A stretch of DNA of 64,000 nt from CAZJAT01 sp964544145. GTDB taxonomy: Bacteria; Hydrothermota; 32-111. The stretch lies in the NCBI GenBank assembly GCA_964544145.1, contig CAZJAT010000005.1, forward strand, positions 1 through 64,000, given 5' to 3'. The notes under the pieces were generated by a model, which worked only from the letters and a program-made list of their open reading frames with translations, was not told where the DNA came from and searched no databases. A program made the position numbers and the translations under genes. Shown here piece by piece: positions 52,629 to 62,800 of the stretch (within the stretch, counting starts at the first letter, position 1; each line of letters opens with the position of its first letter).

Positions 52629-53717
52629 CTATAAAGTTATTGGAAAATTCGCACTGATTTGATATGTTAATCCTCCCTTCATATATTGATCGGGAGTACC
52701 TGAAAATGCAATATCAATTCTGTATCCGCTCATATCGTAACCAATACCCATGGCCAAGCTCACTGCCTCAAGACCGTAAAACTCCTTTAATTGAGCCCCG
52801 CACCTTATAGAAGGGCTTCCGCTTAAAAGTGATTCTATAAAAGTACCGTCATTAATCTGGCGTTTAATTGTATATTCAATGCCTGCTTTATACACATATG
52901 GTTTATTCGATTGCAAAATTTTATCTACATCAATTGTGATAAACAGTGATTCCATTGCAAGAAAAGATAATCCGGCAGTTGCTGAAAATGGAATAATCTG
53001 CCTGTCATATGAAATGTCATGACCGCTTTTGCTGTCACCTGACCAATATATATGAGTAATAATGTTTTTTAAAGAAAGTCCCGCTGTCAAACCATTTATT
53101 GTGTACAGAAAACCTGCGTCCAAACCATAACCATGGCCATTGGATATATCTGAAAAAGCACTGTCTATCTGTGAAGAATCCGATGGGTCAGTAAATAAAC
53201 TTGTTTCAGCGAATCGGCCATTGAGATATTTCAGATTAATACCGAAGAAAACAGGTACATCATACATTGCACCTGCTCCCGTAAATGTAGTTAGTGTGAG
53301 AATATATTCATCAAGGTGCACATCAAAGTCCCTGATTATCATTTCATTTGGGAAATATCTATCTGAGTAAGACACTGAATATAGTGGATGGTATGATATA
53401 CCGCCTTGAAACCCCATTAAAGACATAAATGAAATATGCTTACCATAGATAGAAGGATCTAATTCAAGCAATCGGCTCAAATCACTGTTATTTTCATTCG
53501 CAAATGATATGTGAAACACATTATTTATAAGAGTAGCAGCCGCAGCGGGATTCCAGAATGCCGCTGCTGGATTATTTGTTACAGCAGTACCTGCATCTGC
53601 AAGCCCTTTAATCCTGGCAGACGGCTGAGATGAAGGGTATGTTTCAGGTAGTGGAACTTCTAAAGCATAAATAGTAGTAAACAATAATCCGAATAATACT
53701 AGATTAAATAATTTCAT
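52629..53717 (-). CDS. PorV/PorQ/UPF0164-like outer-membrane protein
   Basis: 362 residues. Signal peptide (LVLFGLLFTTIYA), then PSARIKGLADAGTAVTNNPAAAFWNPAAAAT, a close match to the PorV/UPF0164 N-terminal signature, and a barrel of regular strands ending in ISANFPITL. The ATG at 53717 shares one base with the buk stop codon, with GGAG upstream. A third or fourth copy of this family in the window, consistent with a type IX-like export system; its cargo is unknown. Confidence 0.78.
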   Translation of the reverse strand: MKLFNLVLFGLLFTTIYALEVPLPETYPSSQPSARIKGLADAGTAVTNNPAAAFWNPAAAATLINNVFHISFANENNSDLSRLLELDPSIYGKHISFMSLMGFQGGISYHPLYSVSYSDRYFPNEMIIRDFDVHLDEYILTLTTFTGAGAMYDVPVFFGINLKYLNGRFAETSLFTDPSDSSQIDSAFSDISNGHGYGLDAGFLYTINGLTAGLSLKNIITHIYWSGDSKSGHDISYDRQIIPFSATAGLSFLAMESLFITIDVDKILQSNKPYVYKAGIEYTIKRQINDGTFIESLLSGSPSIRCGAQLKEFYGLEAVSLAMGIGYDMSGYRIDIAFSGTPDQYMKGGLTYQISANFPITL

Positions 53718-54772
53718 CAATACTCCATAATTGTTTCTTCATTATTAATTACTCTTAATGCACCTAATACCAATGCGAGTATTTCATCCTCCCCGGGATA
53801 TATATGTATATCACCCAGGAATGAGATATGATCAAATATCATATCTGTTAATAAGTCATTATAAGCAATGCCACCTGTTATAATAATTGCATCAATATTA
53901 CCTTTTAGAACAGCAGCCATAGCTCCTGCATATTTTGATACTTGATACATCATTGCACGTAATACCAGCTCAGCATGTTTATTCCCTGAATTCATAAGTT
54001 CAATTGCTTCCGGAACTGAATCAGTTCGTAAATAGGAATACATTCCTCCCTGTTTTGTCAGGAGGTTTTTCATTTCATCTGCTGTAAATTTGCCGCTATA
54101 GCAGAGTTTCATCAATTGTGTAACAGGTAATCCTGCTGCTCTCTGCGGGGAAAAAGGACCTTCATCATTTGCATTATTAACATCAATCATTAAACCGTTT
54201 TTATGAGCAGATACAGAAATACCGGTTCCAAGGTGAATTATTATCAATGAAGAGGTATTGTAATTATTATCATTCTCCTTAGCCCATTTTTTCCCTACCA
54301 TTTTCATATTCAATGCATGGGAGAGCGATTTGCGCTCAATAAGATTTAATCCTGAAATGCGGGACACGTCTTCAAATTCATCGACTGATACAGGATCAAC
54401 AATGAATTTTAATTTGTCCCCAGCAAGTTTGTCAGCAATCAAACATCCTAAATTAGAAACATGGTCAGCAAGCACATTCCCTGACAATACGTCATTTATC
54501 ATTTTAGTGTTAATAGCATATGTGCCGGACTTTAATGGTTTAAATGGTCCACCTCTTGCAACAAATACATCAATATCATCAATTGATATATTATTATCCT
54601 TTAATGTACTTAGTATTATTTTGATGCGCATATCGAGCTGATCTGTTGTTGTCTTAAAATTCTGTATATCATCTTTGTAATGTTCTACACTTTTGCTGAA
54701 TATCTCATCTTCATTATCATATAATCCGATTTTTGATGATGTTGCTCCAGGATTAATTGCTAGAATTTTCAT
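53717..54772 (-). CDS. buk: Butyrate kinase
   Basis: 351-residue ASKHA-fold kinase that turns butyryl phosphate (made by Ptb at 2243-3145) into butyrate plus ATP. N-terminal phosphate-1 motif ILAINPGATSSKIG, the FVARGGPFKPL block, the IIHLGTGISVSAH phosphate-2 region, and IIITGGIAYN near the C-terminus are diagnostic of Buk. Branched acyl phosphates are also accepted in the family. Start at 54772 (ATG after GGAGAAG) is better than the ORF opening at 54790. Its pairing with ptb is split across the window. Confidence 0.93.
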   Translation of the reverse strand: MKILAINPGATSSKIGLYDNEDEIFSKSVEHYKDDIQNFKTTTDQLDMRIKIILSTLKDNNISIDDIDVFVARGGPFKPLKSGTYAINTKMINDVLSGNVLADHVSNLGCLIADKLAGDKLKFIVDPVSVDEFEDVSRISGLNLIERKSLSHALNMKMVGKKWAKENDNNYNTSSLIIIHLGTGISVSAHKNGLMIDVNNANDEGPFSPQRAAGLPVTQLMKLCYSGKFTADEMKNLLTKQGGMYSYLRTDSVPEAIELMNSGNKHAELVLRAMMYQVSKYAGAMAAVLKGNIDAIIITGGIAYNDLLTDMIFDHISFLGDIHIYPGEDEILALVLGALRVINNEETIMEY

Positions 54773-54790
54773 AATATTCTTCTCCATCAA

Positions 54791-56128
54791 TTATTGGTTA
54801 CTGTTATTATTATTATTATTATTATTATTTATTGTTTCATTATTGGCCGAATGATCATTTGTTTCAGGGATTGTATTGAATTTATTTTTATTGATAGGTT
54901 TATCCTCTGTATTACTGCCTGTGTTGTGATGCTCCGAATCAGGTTTAATATTGTTTTTAATGTTCATTCTTAACCGGCTCATTTCAACTATCTTGATGGC
55001 TTTCATAACCGTATGCATGTCAATCATTATATTATTATACTGCATTATGCCTGTTCCCTGATCCTTTGTTTCTTTATATAATGCAACAATCTCCTTCGCT
55101 ATATTCAGCTCTTCCGGATGTGGCGAAAATATATCATGAATGATATTTATATGTGAAGGATTTGACAATAATTTGCCGTCAAACCCCATAGCCTTGATGC
55201 GCCTACAAATCTTTTTAAAGCCTTCAATGTCTTCTGTGCCGCTGTATATGCAGTCCAATGCCTGCTTACTGAAGCTTTTAGCAGCATTAATAAGGGTTTT
55301 ACGTGCATGATCTAATTCATATTCTCTGTCAGTAACTCTTATTCCAAGTGAAGCAGCATAATTGTCGGCCCCTAAAGCAAGCATTATAACTCTGTCATTT
55401 GAATTAGCAATCTCATAAGATTTTTCAATTCCTTTAGCACTTTCTATTATTGGTATTATCTTTACATAATTATGTTTCATTTGATACTTTTTTTCTGTTT
55501 TTTCTATTATGTCAGCAACTTTTTTTACATCATATTCACTCTCACATTTAGGGATTAATATACCATCAGGTTCAGACTGGAGAATTTCCTCAATATCTTC
55601 ATTGCCGCATATATCCAATGTATTTATTCTGACCATTTTTTCAGAACTTCCAAAATCAATTGACTGCAGGGCATTTTTTACAAGAATTCGTGCACTATCC
55701 TTTTCTTTAATAGAAACTGTGCTTTCCAAATCAAAAATTATACAATCAGGATTATATTTCACGATATTACTCATAAGATAGGGATTGTTCCCTGTTATTA
55801 ATACGCAGCTGCGTCTTAATCGGTACTTATAATAGGGCTTTTCCATATAATACTTTTTTTCCATTTCCTGTGATGCTTTCATTATCGCGGATTCCACTCT
55901 TGCCTTTACGACAAACTCAGCAGCACTATTATCAAGAATATCGAACTTAGCATTTATAATTCCATACATATTAATTATTGCATTTATAGTTTCGGCAATT
56001 CTACTGTAAGCTGATTCACCTTCAATAGATGAAATATTTACTGTTAAGCCGCCTGATGATGGTTCAACAGAGACCCTGATATCACCTTTCTCATTATTTC
56101 CTGTTACGGCTTTTCTTTTAATTTCCAT
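54791..56128 (-). CDS. CitD-CitE fusion, citrate-lyase-like aldolase
   Basis: 445 residues: a CitD-like N-terminal domain (~1-85), a CitE/HpcH-type TIM-barrel lyase (~110-370; FDLESTVSIKEKDSAR, IPIIESAKGIE), and an Asn-rich tail (~400-445) ending in nine Asn residues. In E. coli CitD the prosthetic group is on Ser14; the aligned residue here is Lys14 (NNEKGD versus LESGD), so it cannot carry that cofactor. CitF and CitC genes are absent. The barrel could act on a free CoA ester such as malyl-, citramalyl- or a similar acyl-CoA. AGGAGG upstream. Confidence 0.8.
   Translation of the reverse strand: MEIKRKAVTGNNEKGDIRVSVEPSSGGLTVNISSIEGESAYSRIAETINAIINMYGIINAKFDILDNSAAEFVVKARVESAIMKASQEMEKKYYMEKPYYKYRLRRSCVLITGNNPYLMSNIVKYNPDCIIFDLESTVSIKEKDSARILVKNALQSIDFGSSEKMVRINTLDICGNEDIEEILQSEPDGILIPKCESEYDVKKVADIIEKTEKKYQMKHNYVKIIPIIESAKGIEKSYEIANSNDRVIMLALGADNYAASLGIRVTDREYELDHARKTLINAAKSFSKQALDCIYSGTEDIEGFKKICRRIKAMGFDGKLLSNPSHINIIHDIFSPHPEELNIAKEIVALYKETKDQGTGIMQYNNIMIDMHTVMKAIKIVEMSRLRMNIKNNIKPDSEHHNTGSNTEDKPINKNKFNTIPETNDHSANNETINNNNNNNNNSNQ
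54804..54829. repeat. (TTA)n microsatellite
   Basis: About 8.7 perfect TTA units, encoding the poly-Asn tail at the C-terminus of the CitD-CitE fusion. Unit length 3 means that slippage would change tail length without breaking the frame. Confidence 0.9.
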
Positions 56129-56140
56129 TAAGTCCTCCTT

Positions 56141-57325
56141 TTATAATTCCTCAGTAGCATACTCATACAATTTCCTTATCAATTTAAGTCCGGAGCTTTT
56201 GGAATAATTCCTTGTTGCATACTGATGACAGAAAAGAGATACTTTGCTTTTAAAATTATCATCCAGAAGTTTCTCAATATTATCTGCCAAATTATGCTCA
56301 TTCATATCCTGAATTTTCATACCATTATTCTCATTTATAAAATAGGATAATTCACCTATATCTGACGAAAGAACAGGTGTTCCCATTGATAAGGATTCCA
56401 AAGCCCTTATGCCGAATTTTTCAAATCTGACAGGCATTACGTGAAGGTTGGCGAGATGATTGATTAGAGGCTGTTCCTCAATGGTAATTTCAGGAAAATA
56501 AAGAAAGTATTGTGGGTGTTTTTCGACCATATCCCTAACTTGCTTGCTGTATTCTCCCTTTCCAATAACAATAAAGCATATATCCCAATTATTTGCCAGA
56601 AGTTTCTCCGCTGCTTTTATAAAAATGTCAATTCCTTTAATATGGGAGAGATTGTCATGATACAGTACAATCTTTTTACATTTTTCATTAATGCTGAAAT
56701 AATTTCTATACATATCTTCCTGTCCATCAATGAATTTAAATATATCATCATTATAACCCCTGTATATCAATTTTAATTTTATGCTGTCCAGTTCAAACTC
56801 ATTGCGCAGTTCATTCTCAATCTGCTTTGAAGGTGCAATAATATATGATGTTTTAGCAACTGCATTTTTCACATAATCGCCGTAACGCAAGTCCTCTCTG
56901 GAAGTGTGTATCTCATTCCCGAATGAAGTCGTAATAACAGGGACTTCAGCAATATCAGCAATGACTGATGTATTCACCCATAAGTATTGTGAATGAATAA
57001 TGTCCGGTCTAAATGTTTCAATGATTTTAGCGAATGCTTTCTGAAGATATGTCTCATACATTTTGATATGTGCATCTGCCATTGAATAAAACTTGTTTGA
57101 AGTATTAGGATGTGTTGTAAAACAAGGGAATTCAAAATCCGTATAAGGTTTCCCGAATGGTATTGTTATTGTCTTGTATATTCGTTCATATTGTGTTTTA
57201 CCATTATCAAAATTAACACACAGTACATCATGGCCGTGTGACTGGAAATAGTAACTGATTTCATCAGTATACATTCCACTTGATGACTTTGCCAATGGGA
57301 ATGGTGTGACAATAAGTATCTTCAT
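56141..57325 (-). CDS. GT4-family glycosyltransferase
   Basis: 394-residue GT-B glycosyltransferase. N-terminal acceptor domain starts MKILIVTPFPLAKSSSGMYTDEI; the C-terminal donor domain has LYHDNLSHIKGIDIFIKAAEKL and the nucleotide-sugar site EKFGIRALESLSMGTPVLSSDIGELSYFI (the E-x7-E pattern). Acceptor unknown; lipopolysaccharide or glycolipid synthesis is plausible. The ATG overlaps the pfkA stop codon by 4 bases. Confidence 0.88.
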   Translation of the reverse strand: MKILIVTPFPLAKSSSGMYTDEISYYFQSHGHDVLCVNFDNGKTQYERIYKTITIPFGKPYTDFEFPCFTTHPNTSNKFYSMADAHIKMYETYLQKAFAKIIETFRPDIIHSQYLWVNTSVIADIAEVPVITTSFGNEIHTSREDLRYGDYVKNAVAKTSYIIAPSKQIENELRNEFELDSIKLKLIYRGYNDDIFKFIDGQEDMYRNYFSINEKCKKIVLYHDNLSHIKGIDIFIKAAEKLLANNWDICFIVIGKGEYSKQVRDMVEKHPQYFLYFPEITIEEQPLINHLANLHVMPVRFEKFGIRALESLSMGTPVLSSDIGELSYFINENNGMKIQDMNEHNLADNIEKLLDDNFKSKVSLFCHQYATRNYSKSSGLKLIRKLYEYATEEL

Positions 57326-58416
57326 TCATCCCCCATGGAAATACCCAATCTACGTGCAGTTTCAACGAGTTGTCCATTGATATTTACATATTTTTTCTTA
57401 TTAACAGCATTTTCAATAGGAACAGTTACAATTGAGGTCCCCTGTAAACTTACCATATGACCGAATTTTTTTTGAGCAACAAGATTAGCTGCTTCAACTC
57501 CATATCTGGATGCAAGAATTCTATCATATGCACAGGTGATTCCACCCCTCTGTATGTGTCCCAATACTGTAGTACGCACTATCAAATCGGAATTGCTGCT
57601 TATGAAGTTATCAATATAATAACCAATGCCTCCCAGTCTGGGTAATTCCCCTTTTTGAGGATGATTCTCTATAGTGATATTTTCTTTTCCTTTCTCGAAT
57701 GCTCCCTCTGAAACAACGATAATTGAGAATGCAGATCCTTTCTCCTTTCTAGCATTAATTTTATTAATAATGGATTCAAAAGAAAATGGAATTTCCGGAA
57801 TAAGTATAATATCAGCTCCACCTGCGATACCGGCATTTAATGCTATCCATCCTGCATCTCTTCCCATTACTTCCACAATCATTATCCGATGATGTGATTC
57901 GGCAGTTGAGTGAAGTTTGTCTATAGCATCGGTTGCGGTATTGATGGCAGTTTGAAATCCGAATGTATAATCAGTTGCGGAGATGTCATTATCAATTGTT
58001 TTTGGTACACCCACTATATTTGCACCCTTTTTATATAGGGCATTTGCGATATTCAAAGTGCCGTCACCTCCAATCACTACAAGACCGTCAATACTGAACT
58101 CAATGAGGGTTTTCAGAATACTGTCTGAAACATCTATCAGCTTAATTTCATTATTGACCTTAATAGGATATTGAAAGGGATTTCCTCTGTTGCTTGTACC
58201 CAATATTGTTCCGCCTTTAGGCAGAATGCCGCGTATATCTTTTAGTGTCATTCTATAAATATTTTCACCGCCATTGATCAATCCGTCAAAGCCGTCCTTA
58301 ATACCCATCATCTCCCAGTTGTAATGTAATATACCGGATTTAACAATTCCTCTTATCACAGCATTAAGACCGGGACAGTCCCCTCCGCCTGTGAGAACTG
58401 CTACACGTTTTATCAT
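57322..58416 (-). CDS. pfkA: 6-phosphofructokinase
   Basis: 364-residue PFK that phosphorylates fructose 6-phosphate. GGGDCPGLNAVIRG, VVIGGDGTLNIA and the catalytic PKTIDND block are seen. GGDG (Gly rather than Asp after GGD) is the ATP-using form, while the Lys in PKTIDND is usual in PPi-type and long group III enzymes; the mix suggests a group III PFK, probably ATP-dependent. GGAGG precedes the ATG, and tRNA-Ala(CGC) ends 14 bases upstream, so its message may be created by tRNA 3' processing. Confidence 0.94.
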   Translation of the reverse strand: MIKRVAVLTGGGDCPGLNAVIRGIVKSGILHYNWEMMGIKDGFDGLINGGENIYRMTLKDIRGILPKGGTILGTSNRGNPFQYPIKVNNEIKLIDVSDSILKTLIEFSIDGLVVIGGDGTLNIANALYKKGANIVGVPKTIDNDISATDYTFGFQTAINTATDAIDKLHSTAESHHRIMIVEVMGRDAGWIALNAGIAGGADIILIPEIPFSFESIINKINARKEKGSAFSIIVVSEGAFEKGKENITIENHPQKGELPRLGGIGYYIDNFISSNSDLIVRTTVLGHIQRGGITCAYDRILASRYGVEAANLVAQKKFGHMVSLQGTSIVTVPIENAVNKKKYVNINGQLVETARRLGISMGDE

Positions 58417-58430
58417 CTATTCCTCCAAAA

Positions 58431-58503
58431 TGGACCAGAGCGGAGTTGAACCGCCGACCTCATCCTTGCGAAGGATGCGCTCTCCCAACTGAGCTACTGG
58501 CCC
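58431..58503 (-). tRNA. tRNA-Ala, anticodon CGC
   Basis: 73-nt cloverleaf on the minus strand: acceptor GGGCCAG/CTGGTCC with the G3:U70 alanine identity pair, D-arm GCTC-AGTTGGGA-GAGC, anticodon stem CATCC/GGATG around TTCGCAA, T-arm GGCGG-TTCAACT-CCGCT, discriminator A. Anticodon CGC reads GCG only. CCA is not encoded. The 5' end overlaps the last 10 bases of the methyltransferase gene, and no promoter of its own was seen. Confidence 0.96.
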
Positions 58504-59168
58504 TTCTTTGCTATTATAATCATCTTATTATACTTATTAAAAAATGTATTTGCAATAAGATCAATACTTTTTATTATAAATAATGGCAATGAATGAGAAA
58601 ATTTGAAAAATGCAGTATAATTAAGTAATTTATTTTCATAGAATATTGTACGCTCTACTGTAAATCCATTCTTATATAAAATCTTATTTATAGATTCGGG
58701 TTTAAATGAGTGAAGATGGGCATTGAGCGGCGTTTCTTTATTGCAGTGAACACAAAGAGTAAATCGTCTTTTTTCATTATATGGCACAGAAATAATCAGT
58801 GTTCCATCAACCTTCAATATTCTGTTGATTTCAGAGATACACTGATTGACATTGGTAATATGTTCTAATGTTTCAGAAATTATGGCATTGTTAAAATTGT
58901 CACTCTTTATAGGCAGGGATAGCGCATCACCTTCAATTTTCAATTTACAATGAGTATTATTGATTTGAGATATATCAACAGAGAAAAAATCATCACTATT
59001 ATTTTTACAAATATATCCATCAGCACTTCCGATGTCTAATGTTGAACCTTTTGAAACTAGTGATCTTATCATGCGATATCTATAATTCATTCTTCCGCGT
59101 TCATTTGCTGTTAGGTCATTATATTCCATAAGATTATTATCAATTGAATAATGTTCAGTATAATTCAA
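58494..59168 (-). CDS. SAM-dependent methyltransferase (type 11)
   Basis: 224-residue class I methyltransferase: motif I LDIGSADGYI, an acidic SVDIS loop, the GDALSLPIKSDNFNNAIISETLEHI stretch (motifs II-III) and LKVDGTLIISVPYNE. C-terminal ~50 residues are hydrophobic and may touch the membrane. Substrate unknown; nearby glycan and envelope genes suggest a lipid or sugar target. TTG start at 59168 with GAGGA 9 bases before it. The last ten bases, including the TAG stop codon, are shared with tRNA-Ala(CGC). Confidence 0.85.
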   Translation of the reverse strand: MNYTEHYSIDNNLMEYNDLTANERGRMNYRYRMIRSLVSKGSTLDIGSADGYICKNNSDDFFSVDISQINNTHCKLKIEGDALSLPIKSDNFNNAIISETLEHITNVNQCISEINRILKVDGTLIISVPYNEKRRFTLCVHCNKETPLNAHLHSFKPESINKILYKNGFTVERTIFYENKLLNYTAFFKFSHSLPLFIIKSIDLIANTFFNKYNKMIIIAKKGQ

Positions 59169-59359
59169 TTTTTTCTATCCTCAATCAGTTTTTTTAAGCT
59201 TCTGTCATAAGTAAGTTCTGCTTCAGTACTAAAAAAACATGCAGGGAATTCATTCATTGAATTATGATATTCAATACATTCCTTGCAATTACCATGTCTT
59301 TTACAGCTTCTGTATGTGCAGGGGCATTTAGTATTAATGTTTTCCATTACTATGCTCAT
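59165..59359 (-). CDS. DUF6485-like small Cys-rich protein
   Basis: 64 residues. The pattern CPCTYRSCKRHGNCKECIEYH followed by PACFFS.EAE.TYDRS matches the small DUF6485 family, common in anaerobes; six cysteines in the N-terminal half suggest a metal or Fe-S site. Function unknown. It overlaps the upstream barrel by ATGA and the methyltransferase by 4 bases, so it is translated in step with both. Confidence 0.75.
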   Translation of the reverse strand: MSIVMENINTKCPCTYRSCKRHGNCKECIEYHNSMNEFPACFFSTEAELTYDRSLKKLIEDRKN

Positions 59360-59811
59360 AAAAAGTAAAAAATAAATCCTATTCCTGCATTAAAATCCAG
59401 AGAAGTAGCAGGAATAACATCTAATATGGGTGAGCATTCAATGAACAGTTCAATAGGAATGTCAGGGAATTGCAATCCTGCTCCTGCAGTAAATTTTACT
59501 CCCACATTGGTGTTATTGTTTGTTTTGATTCTGATTCCCGGTCCTGTATAGAAAAAAAGAGGTAATGTGATTTCTCCATCATCGCTTTTCACGGAATAAT
59601 AGAAATTGTAAGAATAACCAAAACTTCCGTAAACCATACTAGCCGGAATATCCCACGCAATAATCGAATTAATGCTGTTATTCTGATTGAGATTCACTTT
59701 TAATTTTATGCCTGTTGGATTACCTGCATAAATGCCTGCCCCGAAATGATTGGATGCATGCGATGTTAAAAAGACAATTAGAGAGAGGATGATGATTACA
59801 GCTCGTTTCAT
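59356..59811 (-). CDS. Small outer-membrane beta-barrel
   Basis: 151 residues: signal peptide (VIIILSLIVFLTSHAS), then alternating strands with G-rich turns (GAGIYAGNPTGIKLKVNL, VGVKFTAGAGLQFP, FNAGIGFIFYFL). The size and pattern fit an eight-stranded barrel; the family was not recognised. It shares one base with the cyclase gene (TAATG), with GGAG 9 bases before its ATG. Confidence 0.7.
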   Translation of the reverse strand: MKRAVIIILSLIVFLTSHASNHFGAGIYAGNPTGIKLKVNLNQNNSINSIIAWDIPASMVYGSFGYSYNFYYSVKSDDGEITLPLFFYTGPGIRIKTNNNTNVGVKFTAGAGLQFPDIPIELFIECSPILDVIPATSLDFNAGIGFIFYFL

Positions 59812-62800
59812 TATTTTAACTCCATTTTGCTATTTATTTGTTCCAGAATTGAATCACAGAATGTAATAATGTTTTTTTTATCAATATCATGTGCAATTGT
59901 CAGAGCTTCATTGGCAAATTTTATCGCGCTCCCGAATTCATTCATAATCATTTTCAATTCAGCTCTTTTTGAAAGAAAATGGGAGAGAGGGAATCTTGCA
60001 TTCATTTTTCTAATAATGGATATGCATTTTGCAAAATATTTATCAGCCTCACTATTTTTTCTCTGAAGTTTGTACAGTTCTGCCATATTGCCTAAATCAA
60101 TTGCTTCAGACCACTTATTACCAATTTGTCTATCAATAATAAGAGCATCTTTATAATATTTCAAGGATTTTGCGTATTGACCTTCTGTTGCATAGAAATT
60201 TGCAATATTGCCAAGTACTATTGTCTCATTTTCAAGATTGTTAACATCCTTATCAATTTCAAGAGCTTTAAAATAATATTCTAAAACTCTATCTTTCTCG
60301 CCCATATCATTGTACACTTGTCCCATATTACCAAGCACAATGGCTTCTGATCTCCTGTTACCGATTTTCCTGTTTATTCTGAGGGAAATGCTGTTATGAT
60401 GTATACTCTGTTTAAATGACTCGCTGTTTCTATATATCAAACCGATACGCAGATGAAGTTTTGCCTGAGAGTTCAAATCATTGCTTTTTTCAGCATCTTT
60501 CAGCGCTCTTTGATAATATTTCATTGCTCTCTGGTCATCACCCTGTCTGTAGAGCACTAAACCCATATTGGAAAATATGGAGTTTCTCAGTTTTCTGTTT
60601 TTTTCTGCATATTTCAATGCATTATTAAACTGTATTATTGCTTCATTAAAATCACCCTTATTATAATAGACAAGTCCCATAAGTTCGTAGATTTTACTCA
60701 TTCCCTCAATATCATTTTTCTTTTTGTAAAGGTTAAATGAGCTGTTATACTGAACAATTGCTTTCTTATATTTACCAAGCGACCAGTATATTTCTCCAAG
60801 TGTTTTATAGGCATTTGCACATAAAAGAATATTTCTCTTGCATAAACGAATAGCTTTTTGAAGCACCTTTACACCCTCATCATAGTTGGCAGTGTGCAGC
60901 ATAATATTGCCGAGATTGATATATGCATGAGCTTGCTGTGATTTTGAAATGTCAAGTTTCAGTAATTCATATATAAGTTTGATGGCAATTTCATTCGAGT
61001 ATGTGCTCATGTATCGTTCAATTGCCAATTTTAAATAGTGCATCTTTTTATTCTTAATATTTGCCTGTTTATAGTGATAGTATAATATCTCATAATATGG
61101 GCTAAGATCATTGCTGTATTGCTTTTCATAAAGCGAGGCAATCCGAGAATGCAGTTTTTTCAATTCATCTTCAAACTGCATCTTATAGGCAATCTCATGT
61201 AATAATGTATGTCTGAAAACACCAAGATTTTTCGAAATAACAGATATAATTTTATTCCTTTCTCCCTCAGTGAGGATTTTCCCGATATTCTTTCCAACAA
61301 GTAAATTCAACAGAATTATTTCAAACTCTTTCCCGAAAACCGATGCTTTCTTTATTCCTTCTCTTGTAACAGCTGATAAAGAGTCCAGCCGTGATACAAT
61401 TAATCTGTCAATGCTTGACGGTAATTCATAATCCGCTTTGGATAAATTAATTGAATTGCCATTATGCTCAATTAAATCATTGTTGGCAAGATGTATTGTG
61501 ATTTGCTCAAGGAACAAAGGATTGCCTTCAGATTTTTCCCATAATAACTGAAGTAAGGTATCTGATGGTTTTTTTTCAAAAAAAGCAGTAATAAATAATT
61601 TTACTCCTTTAAAATTGAAATTATTCAATGGAATACTTATATGCTTCAAACGAATTCTGTCCGTTACGCGATTCTTCTCTCTGAAAACAATAATAAGACC
61701 TGCATTTAATATGTTATCCTGGAAAGCGTAGTTGAGAAAATCTATGGTTTCCTCATCTGCCCACATCATATCGTCAAATACAAATATCTGTCTTCTCAGA
61801 CTGCATTCTTTAATTAATATTTGGCGAATAATGTAGAATGTGGTTTCCTGCATTTCCTTTCCTGATATATGTTTTAATATACCCTCATCTGCTAGTGAAA
61901 AAAAGTGATGTATGTATTTGGAATATGTCTCATACTGTTCACTGAAATGTGATGCAAGATATTTATCAGCTTTTGATTTCTTTCTATCCCTGTCATCATA
62001 GTATCCAAAGTCCATTATTGATGCTATGACTTGTTTGATAGGTGACATAGGTTCAAACAAAACTGAATCACATAAACCGTAATGAAATAATATTTTACTG
62101 TTTTGTAATGTATGGTATACAATGCGGGTTTTCCCGATACCGCTTTCACCCTCAATATAAATGATTGGGGATTTACTTTTTTTAAATGTATTTTCAATAT
62201 AAGTTATTATCCTATTTTGTTCATTTTCCCTTGATACGAAAGGAGAAGCAAAATCAATAACCCTGTTTTTCTTGGATTCAATACTATATAGACTGATTTT
62301 TTTCTTTTTTCCCTTTACATTGAAATAATTCTCAAATGCAAATTCAAATGTTCTGCTCTCCTGTTTAACACGTTCACTTATATATATTTTCCCTTTGCTA
62401 AGACATGATATCCTTGATGCAGTATTGACTATATCACCAAGAACAGTATATTCCATCCAATTTTTACTCCCAATAAAACCTGTATAGGATATACCATAAT
62501 CAATGCCTGCTGAAATATTCAAATGTTTAAATTCATCTCCAATCTTTACAGCCATATTCAAGGCATTTTCAATCATATTTTCTGATGCAAATGGAGCACC
62601 GAATATTACAAGTATGATTCCGCCTTTTTCTGTAAAATCAACCTTATTGAAATATCCGTTCATTTCAATGGAATATTCCATTATACTTGTTATAAGTCTA
62701 TTCAGCTCATTTCTCTCAATATCATTGCTGAAATTAAAGAAGAGAGGGACAGTTTTTCTGAACTCACCCTTTATGCTGAGTTCACTCAGGATATCGGGAA

